Source: JACDAV01 sp036556145 (lineage in GTDB: Bacteria; Chloroflexota; Limnocylindria; Limnocylindrales; CSP1-4). Taken from it: 10,873 nt of DNA. The stretch lies in assembly GCA_036556145.1 (NCBI GenBank), contig DATBKB010000062.1:1-10873 (forward strand), read 5' to 3'. Below, piece by piece: positions 6,301-10,873 of the stretch. Below the pieces are notes generated by a model. That model was not told the DNA's origin. It ran no database searches and saw nothing but the letters and a program-made list of their open reading frames with translations. Both the position numbers and the translations under genes were made by a program. Every line of letters starts with the position of its first letter. Position 1 is the stretch's first letter.

Positions 6301-8325
6301 TCAGGGCTCGATCGTGGCGAGGACCTGGTTCCGCGTCACCTGGTCCGCGCGGCTCACCGCGATGCCGGACACGCGACCCGGGCCGGGAGCCGGCACGACG
6401 TGCTCCATCTTCATTGCCTCGAGCGTGACGATCGGATCCCCGGCCTCGACGCTGTCGCCGACCTGCCGGTGGATCGCGAGGACGGCGCCGGGCATCGGCG
6501 CCAGCAGGTCGACCGGGCCCCCGCCGTGGGCATGCGCCTGCGCGGCGCGGGCGGCGCGATCGACGTCCGGCGGCGGGGCGAGCCGGAAGGCGACGCTTCG
6601 ACCGCCGACGTCGAGGTGAACGGTGTCCCCGACGACCACCGAGTCCGGCGCGTCGCCGGTCGCGCCGGTCGCGCCGGTCGCGTCGCCGAGCGACACCGAT
6701 CGCTCCGCGTCGTCCGTGGCGATGCGGACGACCGGTCGAGCGTTGAGACGCCAGCCGCCGGTCCACGGATCGGTCGTCGTCGCCGCGAGCCGCCTCGCCG
6801 CGGCTTGCCAGGCGCGGTCCGGGACGGCGGCGCGCCGCGTCCAATCGTCCGGCGGCCAGATCCGCTCGAGCGTGTCAACGCGGGCCTGCCCGTCGCGGAC
6901 GGCGGGCTCGCGGACGAGCCAGCGCAGGAACCGCAGGTTCGTCGTGAGCCCAAGAACCAGGGTGTCGTCGAGCGCAGCCGCCAGCCGGTCGAGCGCGGCC
7001 GTCCGGTCGGTCCCATGGGCGACGATCTTCGCCAGCATCGGATCGAAGCGGCCGCCCACGACCGTCCCCACGTCGATCCCGGCGTCCACGCGGACGCCCT
7101 CCCCGGACGGCCATCGCAGCGCCTCGACCCGACCGGTCGCCGGGAGGAAGCCGGCCTCGGCGTCCTCGGCGTAGAGGCGGACCTCGACCGCATGACCGGC
7201 GCGGGTGACGTCCTGTTGCCGGAAGCCGAGCGGCTCACCGTCCGCGATCCGGAGCTGGTCGGCGACGAGGTCGCGGCCGGTCACCATCTCCGTCACGGGA
7301 TGCTCGACCTGGAGCCGGGTGTTCATCTCGAGGAAGTGGAAGCGGCCGCGCTCGTCGAGGAGGAACTCGCACGTGCCGGCCGACTCGTAGCCGACGGCGC
7401 GGGCGAGCTCGAGTGCGGCCGCGCCCATCCGAGCCCGCGTCGCGTCGTCGACGGCCGGGGATGGCGCCTCCTCGAGGATCTTCTGGTGGCGTCGCTGGAT
7501 CGAGCAGTCACGTTCGCCGAGATGGACGCCGGCACCGTGCCGGTCGAAGAGCACCTGGATCTCGACGTGCCGCGGCCCTTCGAGCAGCCGCTCGAGGACG
7601 AGACGGTCGTCGCCGAACGCGGCCTTCGCCTCGCGACGCGCCGAGGCAATCGCATCGTCCAGACCCGCGGAGTCGCGAACGGTTCGCATGCCCTTGCCGC
7701 CGCCACCCGCGGCCGGCTTGACGAGCAGCGGGTAGCCGATGCGGGCCGCCGCCGCGGTCAGGGCGGCGTCCGACTGGTCCGGCTCGTCGTAGCCGGGCAC
7801 GATCGGTACGCCGAGCGATGCGGCCAGCCTGCGGGCCGCGGCCTTGTCGCCCATCGCCCTGATGGCGTCGGCCGGTGGGCCGACCCAGCGGATCCCGGCG
7901 GCTTCGACGGCCGCGGCGAAGTCGGCGTTCTCCGCAAGGAAGCCGAAGCCGGGGTGGACGGCGTCCGCCCCCGCGCCCCGCGCCGCGGCGACGACCGCCT
8001 CGGCATCCAGGAGGTCGAGCGCCCCCGGGCCCTCGGTCGGCGGGACGACCGCGCGGATCCCCAGGCGGTCGGCCGTGCGCCGGATCCGGGCCGCGATCTC
8101 GCCGCGGTTGGCGACGAAGACCGTCCGGATGGGGCTCGTCCCCGCCTCGGCCCGGTCGGCGCTCGTGGTTGTGCGATTGAACGCGACTAACGCGTCAATC
8201 GCGACACGCCACCGACCGCCTACGCGTCTGGCCGGCAGCCGACCCGTCGCGATCCAGCGCTGGACGGAGCGAGTCGTCGCCCCGATCCGCTTCGCAGCCT
8301 CGCTCGGAAGCAGCTCCTCAGGCAT
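6301..8325 (-). CDS. liuD: Biotin-dependent acyl-CoA carboxylase alpha subunit (methylcrotonyl-CoA type) with N-terminal HTH fusion
   Basis: A 674-residue protein. Residues 4-49 are an excisionase/MerR-like helix-turn-helix. Biotin carboxylase follows: VANRGEIAARI at 71-81, HPGFGFLAEN at 124-133, the ATP-grasp glycine loop AAGGGGKGMR at 205-214, HVEIQVL at 253-259, ERDCSIQRRHQK at 271-282, and EMNTRLQVEHPVTE at 333-346 with catalytic Glu333, Asn335, Arg337 and Glu341. Residues about 500-600 form the BT-like linker, and the C-terminal biotinyl domain has EAMKMEH at 636-642 with the biotinylated Lys639. It would carboxylate its own biotin with ATP and bicarbonate; the beta subunit then transfers the carboxyl group to 3-methylcrotonyl-CoA. 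The substrate is inferred from neighbours; propionyl/acetyl- or geranyl-CoA remain possible. The biotin carboxylase N-domain lacks about 19 residues between LGIRAV (88-93) and the AEAVVAAA helix. No ATG, GTG or TTG lies between the HTH and the first biotin carboxylase strand, so ATG 8325 is the only sensible start. Confidence 0.9.
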   Translation of the reverse strand: MPEELLPSEAAKRIGATTRSVQRWIATGRLPARRVGGRWRVAIDALVAFNRTTTSADRAEAGTSPIRTVFVANRGEIAARIRRTADRLGIRAVVPPTEGPGALDLLDAEAVVAAARGAGADAVHPGFGFLAENADFAAAVEAAGIRWVGPPADAIRAMGDKAAARRLAASLGVPIVPGYDEPDQSDAALTAAAARIGYPLLVKPAAGGGGKGMRTVRDSAGLDDAIASARREAKAAFGDDRLVLERLLEGPRHVEIQVLFDRHGAGVHLGERDCSIQRRHQKILEEAPSPAVDDATRARMGAAALELARAVGYESAGTCEFLLDERGRFHFLEMNTRLQVEHPVTEMVTGRDLVADQLRIADGEPLGFRQQDVTRAGHAVEVRLYAEDAEAGFLPATGRVEALRWPSGEGVRVDAGIDVGTVVGGRFDPMLAKIVAHGTDRTAALDRLAAALDDTLVLGLTTNLRFLRWLVREPAVRDGQARVDTLERIWPPDDWTRRAAVPDRAWQAAARRLAATTTDPWTGGWRLNARPVVRIATDDAERSVSLGDATGATGATGDAPDSVVVGDTVHLDVGGRSVAFRLAPPPDVDRAARAAQAHAHGGGPVDLLAPMPGAVLAIHRQVGDSVEAGDPIVTLEAMKMEHVVPAPGPGRVSGIAVSRADQVTRNQVLATIEP
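6654..6680 (-). repeat. Three perfect 9-bp tandem copies inside the carboxylase alpha gene
   Basis: The unit cgccggtcg (plus strand) is repeated three times without change and in frame, coding for the repeated Thr-Gly-Ala run at about residues 549-557 in a flexible linker of the BT region. Copy number could vary without breaking the frame. Confidence 0.8.
8167..8325 (-). other. HTH (excisionase/MerR-like) module of atypical codon use at the 5' end of the carboxylase gene
   Basis: Residues 1-53 of the alpha subunit hold a full HTH_17-type domain: LLPSEAAKRIGATTRSVQRW (first helix, turn and recognition helix), then a wing with GRLPARRVGGRWRVAIDAL. This order (LxxxEAA, SxxxVxRW, GxLPAxRVGGRWR, xxAL) is the classic excisionase pattern. 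Of these 53 codons 13 end in A or T, including TTA, AGA, GTA, ATT and AAT. In the next 53 codons none does. The module therefore looks like a later addition or a piece of another gene joined in frame. Confidence 0.8.
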
Positions 8326-8334
8326 GGTGGCGCG

Positions 8335-8361
8335 ATTGTCGCATTTAGGCCGGCGTCTCAG
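8335..8361 (-). promoter_or_regulatory. Weak candidate promoter before the HTH-carboxylase gene
   Basis: On the minus strand CTGAGA (8361-8356, four of six matches to TTGACA) is followed after 15 nt by GACAAT (8340-8335, four of six matches to TATAAT), which ends 9 nt before the ATG at 8325. There is no Shine-Dalgarno sequence. The 48-nt gap is AT-richer than its surroundings. The spacing is short, so this is a low-confidence call. Confidence 0.22.
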
Positions 8362-8373
8362 GGCGCGCCGCCG

Positions 8374-9183
8374 TCACGTCTCCTCGTCGGGAGCCCAGGC
8401 GGGGGGACGCTTCTCGTTGAAGGCTCGGAAGCCTTCCTGCGCCTCCTCGCTCGTCCGCTGCCGGGCGATGACGCGCGCCGTGTGCCACTTGGCCGACCCG
8501 TGGCCGAGGCCGCGAACCTCGCGGACGATCGCCTTGGCCGCGCGCGCCGCCGTCGGCCCGGCCGCGAGGAGGTCGGCGATCGCCCCGTCGACCGCCGAGT
8601 CGAGCGCCGTGTCCCCCTCGACGACCTCGTGGACGAGGCCGATCCGCTGCGCCCGCACGGCATCGAACCGCCGCCCGCCGGGGAACAGCGCCCGGGCGTG
8701 GGTCTCGCCGATCTTCGCGATGACGAACGGCGCGATGACCGCCGGCAGGATCCCGAGCCGCGTCTCGGTGAAGCCGAAGCGCGTGCCCGACTCCGCGACG
8801 ACCACGTCGCTCACGGCACAGAGCCCCATTCCGCCACCGAGGGCCGCGCCGTGCACCCGGGCCACGATCGGCGCCGGGCACGTGTCGATCGTCTCGAACA
8901 TGTCGGCCATCGCCATCGCGTCCTGCTCGTTGCCCTCGACCTCGAGCGCCATCGCCGCGCGCATCCACGACACGTCGGCGCCGGCACAGAACGACGGCCC
9001 GTCGCCGGCGAGGACGATCGCCCGCAGCTCGGTCGAGGGCTCCCGGGCGAGCGACGCGAAGGTCGAGCGCAGCTCGGCGATGAGCGACGCGTCGAACGCG
9101 TTGTGGACGTCCGGCCGCGCGAGAAAGACGCGAGCGACCGTGCCTGCCGGCCCGGTCCGATCGAGCCGCAGCGCGTCGCTCAC
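8374..9183 (-). CDS. liuC: Methylglutaconyl-CoA hydratase (LiuC-like, crotonase family)
   Basis: A 269-residue crotonase-fold enzyme, probably hydrating 3-methylglutaconyl-CoA to HMG-CoA. RPDVHNAFD is at 23-31, the oxyanion-hole strand SFCAGADVSWM at 64-74, and the second oxyanion loop HGAALGGGMGL at 111-121. Glu140 in FTETRLG matches the second catalytic Glu of enoyl-CoA hydratase. The first catalytic Glu position is Gly120. That change, together with LPAVIAPFVIAKIGE (146-160) and IGLVHEVV (181-188), is my recollection of the bacterial LiuC branch rather than of short-chain enoyl-CoA hydratase. The GTG at 9181-9183 was chosen because the family starts a few residues before LxLxRTGPxGTV; the same frame is open to 9342 but that part is Arg/Pro/Ser-rich and overlaps the membrane-protein gene. 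It lies 13 nt after that gene and 48 nt before the carboxylase alpha gene. Confidence 0.9.
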   Translation of the reverse strand: MSDALRLDRTGPAGTVARVFLARPDVHNAFDASLIAELRSTFASLAREPSTELRAIVLAGDGPSFCAGADVSWMRAAMALEVEGNEQDAMAMADMFETIDTCPAPIVARVHGAALGGGMGLCAVSDVVVAESGTRFGFTETRLGILPAVIAPFVIAKIGETHARALFPGGRRFDAVRAQRIGLVHEVVEGDTALDSAVDGAIADLLAAGPTAARAAKAIVREVRGLGHGSAKWHTARVIARQRTSEEAQEGFRAFNEKRPPAWAPDEET

Positions 9184-9196
9184 CGGCCCGCCGCGA

Positions 9197-9451
9197 TCAG
9201 TCGGCTCGCCGGGACGTGTCGGCGCTCGGGGGCTCGGGGTTCGCGGCGTCCTCGCGGGCTTGGGCGGCCTCGGCCGCCGCCTCGCGCTGCTGGCCGATCG
9301 CGACGAGCACGGCGCCGATGACCGCCACGACGATGCCGGCAACCGGCTGGTAGGGCTCGAGCGGGGACAGCAGGATGAACTGCATGTCGATCAGCGGGAG
9401 CAGGAGCGATCCGGCACCGAGGATGAACATCAGCGATCCGAGACTGCGCAT
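9197..9451 (-). CDS. Small two-helix membrane protein of unknown function
   Basis: An 84-residue protein with two hydrophobic segments (about residues 6-28 and 36-53) joined by a short loop (SPLEPYQP) and a hydrophilic Ala/Glu-rich tail that is probably cytoplasmic and disordered. Its reading frame is supported by the strong hydrophobic pattern and by a good Shine-Dalgarno sequence, GGAGG, 7 nt before the ATG at 9451. It resembles the many small uncharacterised membrane proteins of GC-rich bacteria. The hydratase gene starts 13 nt after its stop. No catalytic motif is visible. Confidence 0.75.
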   Translation of the reverse strand: MRSLGSLMFILGAGSLLLPLIDMQFILLSPLEPYQPVAGIVVAVIGAVLVAIGQQREAAAEAAQAREDAANPEPPSADTSRRAD

Positions 9452-9458
9452 CGTCCGT

Positions 9459-9463
9459 CCTCC
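9459..9463 (-). promoter_or_regulatory. Shine-Dalgarno sequence for the 84-residue membrane protein
   Basis: GGAGG with a 7-nt spacer to ATG 9451 is an ideal ribosome binding site, in contrast to the SD-less starts elsewhere in the window. A TAGACT box further upstream (9488-9493) could be a -10 element giving a leader of about 30 nt; that part is weak. Confidence 0.6.
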
Positions 9464-9512
9464 GCTCGAGCCCGCTGGCCGCAGATGAGTCTACCGATCG
9501 GGCCGACCGGAA

Positions 9513-10145
9513 TCAGGTCGGTCGGAGCCGTCGGGGTCGGAGGCCCGAGGCCTCCATCTCGGCCCGGACGAGGCGTTCGTACCGACCGCTCGCGAGATCG
9601 CCGAGCGGGTCGTCGGAGTGGTGGAGCAGCTCCTCGTAGGAGAGGTTGCTGACGGCGCGCGCGGCGAGGATCCGGGCGATCGCCTCGTCGGACACCTTCG
9701 GCCGCGTGCGGATCGCCGCATGCGCGGCCCGCAGCCGGCGCAGCCGCGCGATGCGCCAGGGGAGGTAGCGCGTCAGCCACGGGACGAGCGCGACGGCGAC
9801 GACGAGGAGGCCGAGCAGCGCGGCGATGACGAGGAGCAGCTGCTCGAGCTCCGAGCCGACGAACCGGAACGGCTCGCCGGCGCTGGCGAAGGCGTTGACG
9901 GCGATATCCGCGGCGCCCTCGCCGATGAGCGGCGCGCCCCGGACCGCGTCGCCCAGCTGGACGCCGGCGTCGGCGATGTTCCGGCCGCCGGTCTGCAGAA
10001 TGCGGCCCGCCTCGGCGAACTGGGCGAGGAACGTGTAGAGGTTCCACGCGAGCAGCGACCAGAAGCCGACCCAGATGACCGTCAGGAGGTCGGCCGTCAG
10101 CTCGCGGATCTGCTGGCTCGGAACCTCGCTCCAGAGCTTGAACAT
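9513..10145 (-). CDS. Membrane protein of unknown function
   Basis: A 210-residue protein with two clear membrane segments, at about 21-41 (WVGFWSLLAWNLYTFL) and 103-125 (LLLVIAALLGLLVVAVALVPW). The loop between them (about 45-100) is Gly/Ala-rich with GRNIADAGVQLGDAVRGAPL and probably faces outside. After the second helix comes a strongly basic stretch (RIARLRRLRAAHAAIRTRPK at 131-150), then a soluble C-terminal part with DEAIARILAARAVSNLSYEELLHHSDDP that looks helical. By the positive-inside rule both termini should be cytoplasmic. Start ATG 10145 has AGGAGG 4 nt upstream. I do not recognise a family. It lies between carboxyltransferase and hydratase genes, but no sequence feature links it to leucine breakdown. 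Confidence 0.8.
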   Translation of the reverse strand: MFKLWSEVPSQQIRELTADLLTVIWVGFWSLLAWNLYTFLAQFAEAGRILQTGGRNIADAGVQLGDAVRGAPLIGEGAADIAVNAFASAGEPFRFVGSELEQLLLVIAALLGLLVVAVALVPWLTRYLPWRIARLRRLRAAHAAIRTRPKVSDEAIARILAARAVSNLSYEELLHHSDDPLGDLASGRYERLVRAEMEASGLRPRRLRPT

Positions 10146-10149
10146 CGTT

Positions 10150-10155
10150 CCTCCT
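10150..10155 (-). promoter_or_regulatory. Shine-Dalgarno sequence for the 210-residue membrane protein
   Basis: AGGAGG is a full match to the anti-SD complement with a 4-nt spacer to ATG 10145, and it fixes that start. It lies in the 24-nt gap after the 92-residue ORF. Confidence 0.65.
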
Positions 10156-10169
10156 CGAAGACCGAACGG

Positions 10170-10448
10170 TCAGCGCACGACGATATGGCGAACCTCGAGG
10201 ACCGCGCCCGGACTGGTCTCTACCACGTCGAAGACGAGGAAGACCTCGACCGGCTCGACGCCGTCGCACGGATCACGGTAGAGGCTTCCGACGGGATGCC
10301 GCCCCCGCTCGGTAGGCCGTACGTCAACAGCGATTCCGTTGTCGATCGAGAAGGTCGTCGGTTGGTCGTTCAACCGTGCGCCGCGGCGCTCCGACAGGTA
10401 CCCGTCCGGCAGGCCCCCCTCGCCGACCCGGACCTCATCGCGACCCAC
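10170..10448 (-). CDS. Hypothetical small protein (uncertain start)
   Basis: A 92-residue frame from GTG 10448. The protein is rich in Val, Asp, Glu and Arg with alternating hydrophobic residues (FSIDNGIAVDVRP near 33-45, VEVFLVFDVVE at 67-77, AVLEVRHIVVR at the end), which suggests a small beta-rich soluble protein. No family was recognised. There is no Shine-Dalgarno sequence, and the frame continues upstream without a start codon to the carboxyltransferase stop, which is in the same frame. A TTG start after residue 25 is possible. About 17 of 92 codons end in A or T, more than in the pathway genes. Position between same-strand genes and natural-looking composition favour a real or remnant gene. 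Confidence 0.45.
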   Translation of the reverse strand: MGRDEVRVGEGGLPDGYLSERRGARLNDQPTTFSIDNGIAVDVRPTERGRHPVGSLYRDPCDGVEPVEVFLVFDVVETSPGAVLEVRHIVVR

Positions 10449-10499
10449 GTGATCGAGCGGGACATCGAGGGCTTCGACCTCGAGCGGGCGTGCAGCGTC

Positions 10500-10873
10500 T
10501 CACATCCGGAATACCCCGAACCTCGTTTCCGGGATCGGCGCGTGGAGCGCGGCCTCGATCCCGAGCGAGAGTACGCGCCGTGTGTCGAGCGGATCGATCA
10601 CTCCGTCGTCCCACAGCCGGGCCGTCGCGAAGTACGGCGACCCCTCGCGCTCGTACGTCTCGAGGATCGGGGCTTCGAACGCGTCGCGCGCCGCGTCGTC
10701 GCCGAAGTCGCCACGGACCGTCGAGAGGACGCGCGCCGCCTGCGGGCCACCCATCACGGAGATGCGCGCATTCGGCCAGGACCACAGGAACCGCGGTTGA
10801 TAGGCCCGCCCGGCCATCGCGTAGTTCCCTGCACCGAACGAGCCGCCGATGAGGATCGTGAACTTCGGCACCT
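10500..10873 (-). CDS. liuB: Methylcrotonyl-CoA carboxylase beta (carboxyltransferase) subunit, C-terminal part
   Basis: The last 124 or so codons of a crotonase-like carboxyltransferase; the gene continues beyond the right edge and the GTG near 10871 is internal. Visible motifs from there: VPKFTILIGGSFGAGNYAM (the glycine-rich loop that helps form the oxyanion hole), GRAYQPRFLWSWPNARISVMGG at about 21-42, ARLWDDGVIDPLDTRRVLSLG in the C-terminal half, and the terminal ETRFGVFRM. This combination, especially the RFLWSWPNA stretch and the FGVFRM end, is characteristic of MCC beta subunits rather than propionyl-CoA carboxylase beta. It would transfer the carboxyl group from biotin on the alpha subunit to 3-methylcrotonyl-CoA. 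The alpha gene is not adjacent but 2.2 kb downstream on the same strand, with the hydratase and three small genes between. Confidence 0.92.
   Translation of the reverse strand, partial: VPKFTILIGGSFGAGNYAMAGRAYQPRFLWSWPNARISVMGGPQAARVLSTVRGDFGDDAARDAFEAPILETYEREGSPYFATARLWDDGVIDPLDTRRVLSLGIEAALHAPIPETRFGVFRM

Noticed and set aside
6400..8190. 596-codon plus-strand frame opposite the carboxylase alpha gene
   Set aside because: Shadow of a strongly coding minus strand; Asp/Arg/Gly/Val-rich with no domain.
9184..9342. Upstream extension of the hydratase frame
   Set aside because: The extra 53 residues are Ser/Arg/Pro-rich and overlap the 84-residue membrane protein; GTG 9183 matches the family N-terminus.
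7844..9652. 602-codon plus-strand frame antisense to the carboxylase and hydratase genes
   Set aside because: It crosses several well-supported minus-strand genes and has Ser/Arg/Ala/Pro-rich composition with no recognisable domain.
10376..10852. 158-codon plus-strand frame over the carboxyltransferase end
   Set aside because: The minus strand encodes a near-canonical MCC beta C-terminus; the plus frame is Arg/Ser/Pro-rich noise.
1..10873. tRNA, rRNA, CRISPR arrays, insertion sequences, attachment sites
   Set aside because: I read both strands and saw no cloverleaf, repeat-spacer pattern, transposase motif or terminal inverted repeats. The HTH segment hints at a past mobile element, but no att site or integrase is present.

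Overview
This is a compact, very GC-rich bacterial chromosomal segment. By eye most codons end in G or C, GTG starts are common, and nearly every base is coding. The gene content and the protein style suggest a Chloroflexota-like lineage (for example Limnocylindria/Ellin6529-type soil or freshwater bacteria) or, less likely, an actinobacterium. This placement is an inference from familiarity and no marker gene confirms it. No rRNA, tRNA, CRISPR array or insertion sequence was seen.

Layout. At the left edge is the N-terminal part of a minus-strand protein (1-175) that faintly resembles the adenylation region of ATP-dependent DNA ligases but lacks the lysine. Divergent from it is a UMF1/Atg22-type MFS transporter (235-1629, plus strand), the only plus-strand gene. 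Everything else lies on the minus strand and reads right to left. The order is the C-terminus of a methylcrotonyl-CoA carboxylase beta-type carboxyltransferase (10500 to the right edge), an unknown 92-residue ORF, two small membrane proteins, a LiuC-type methylglutaconyl-CoA hydratase, a biotin-dependent carboxylase alpha subunit, a 65-residue helical protein, hydroxymethylglutaryl-CoA lyase, an HNH nuclease-like protein, a CCA-adding enzyme, a TPR-like protein and UDP-glucose 4-epimerase (galE). galE runs tail-to-tail into the MFS gene and overlaps it by 92 bp.

Function. The carboxyltransferase, hydratase, alpha subunit and lyase together cover the lower leucine/isovalerate pathway: 3-methylcrotonyl-CoA to 3-methylglutaconyl-CoA to HMG-CoA to acetyl-CoA plus acetoacetate. 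The isovaleryl-CoA dehydrogenase would be expected beyond the right edge. The galE end of the strand is housekeeping (tRNA maturation, sugar nucleotides), with stop/start contacts that imply translational coupling.

The most unusual object is the carboxylase alpha subunit. It starts with a complete excisionase/MerR-like helix-turn-helix fused in frame to the biotin carboxylase. The HTH segment has clearly different codon use, and the adjoining biotin carboxylase N-domain is about 19 residues shorter than normal. No start codon lies between the two modules, so the fusion is forced by the reading frame. Several genes also carry a TAnnnT box only 6-9 nt before the start codon and no Shine-Dalgarno sequence, which suggests leaderless transcripts next to genes with conventional ribosome binding sites.
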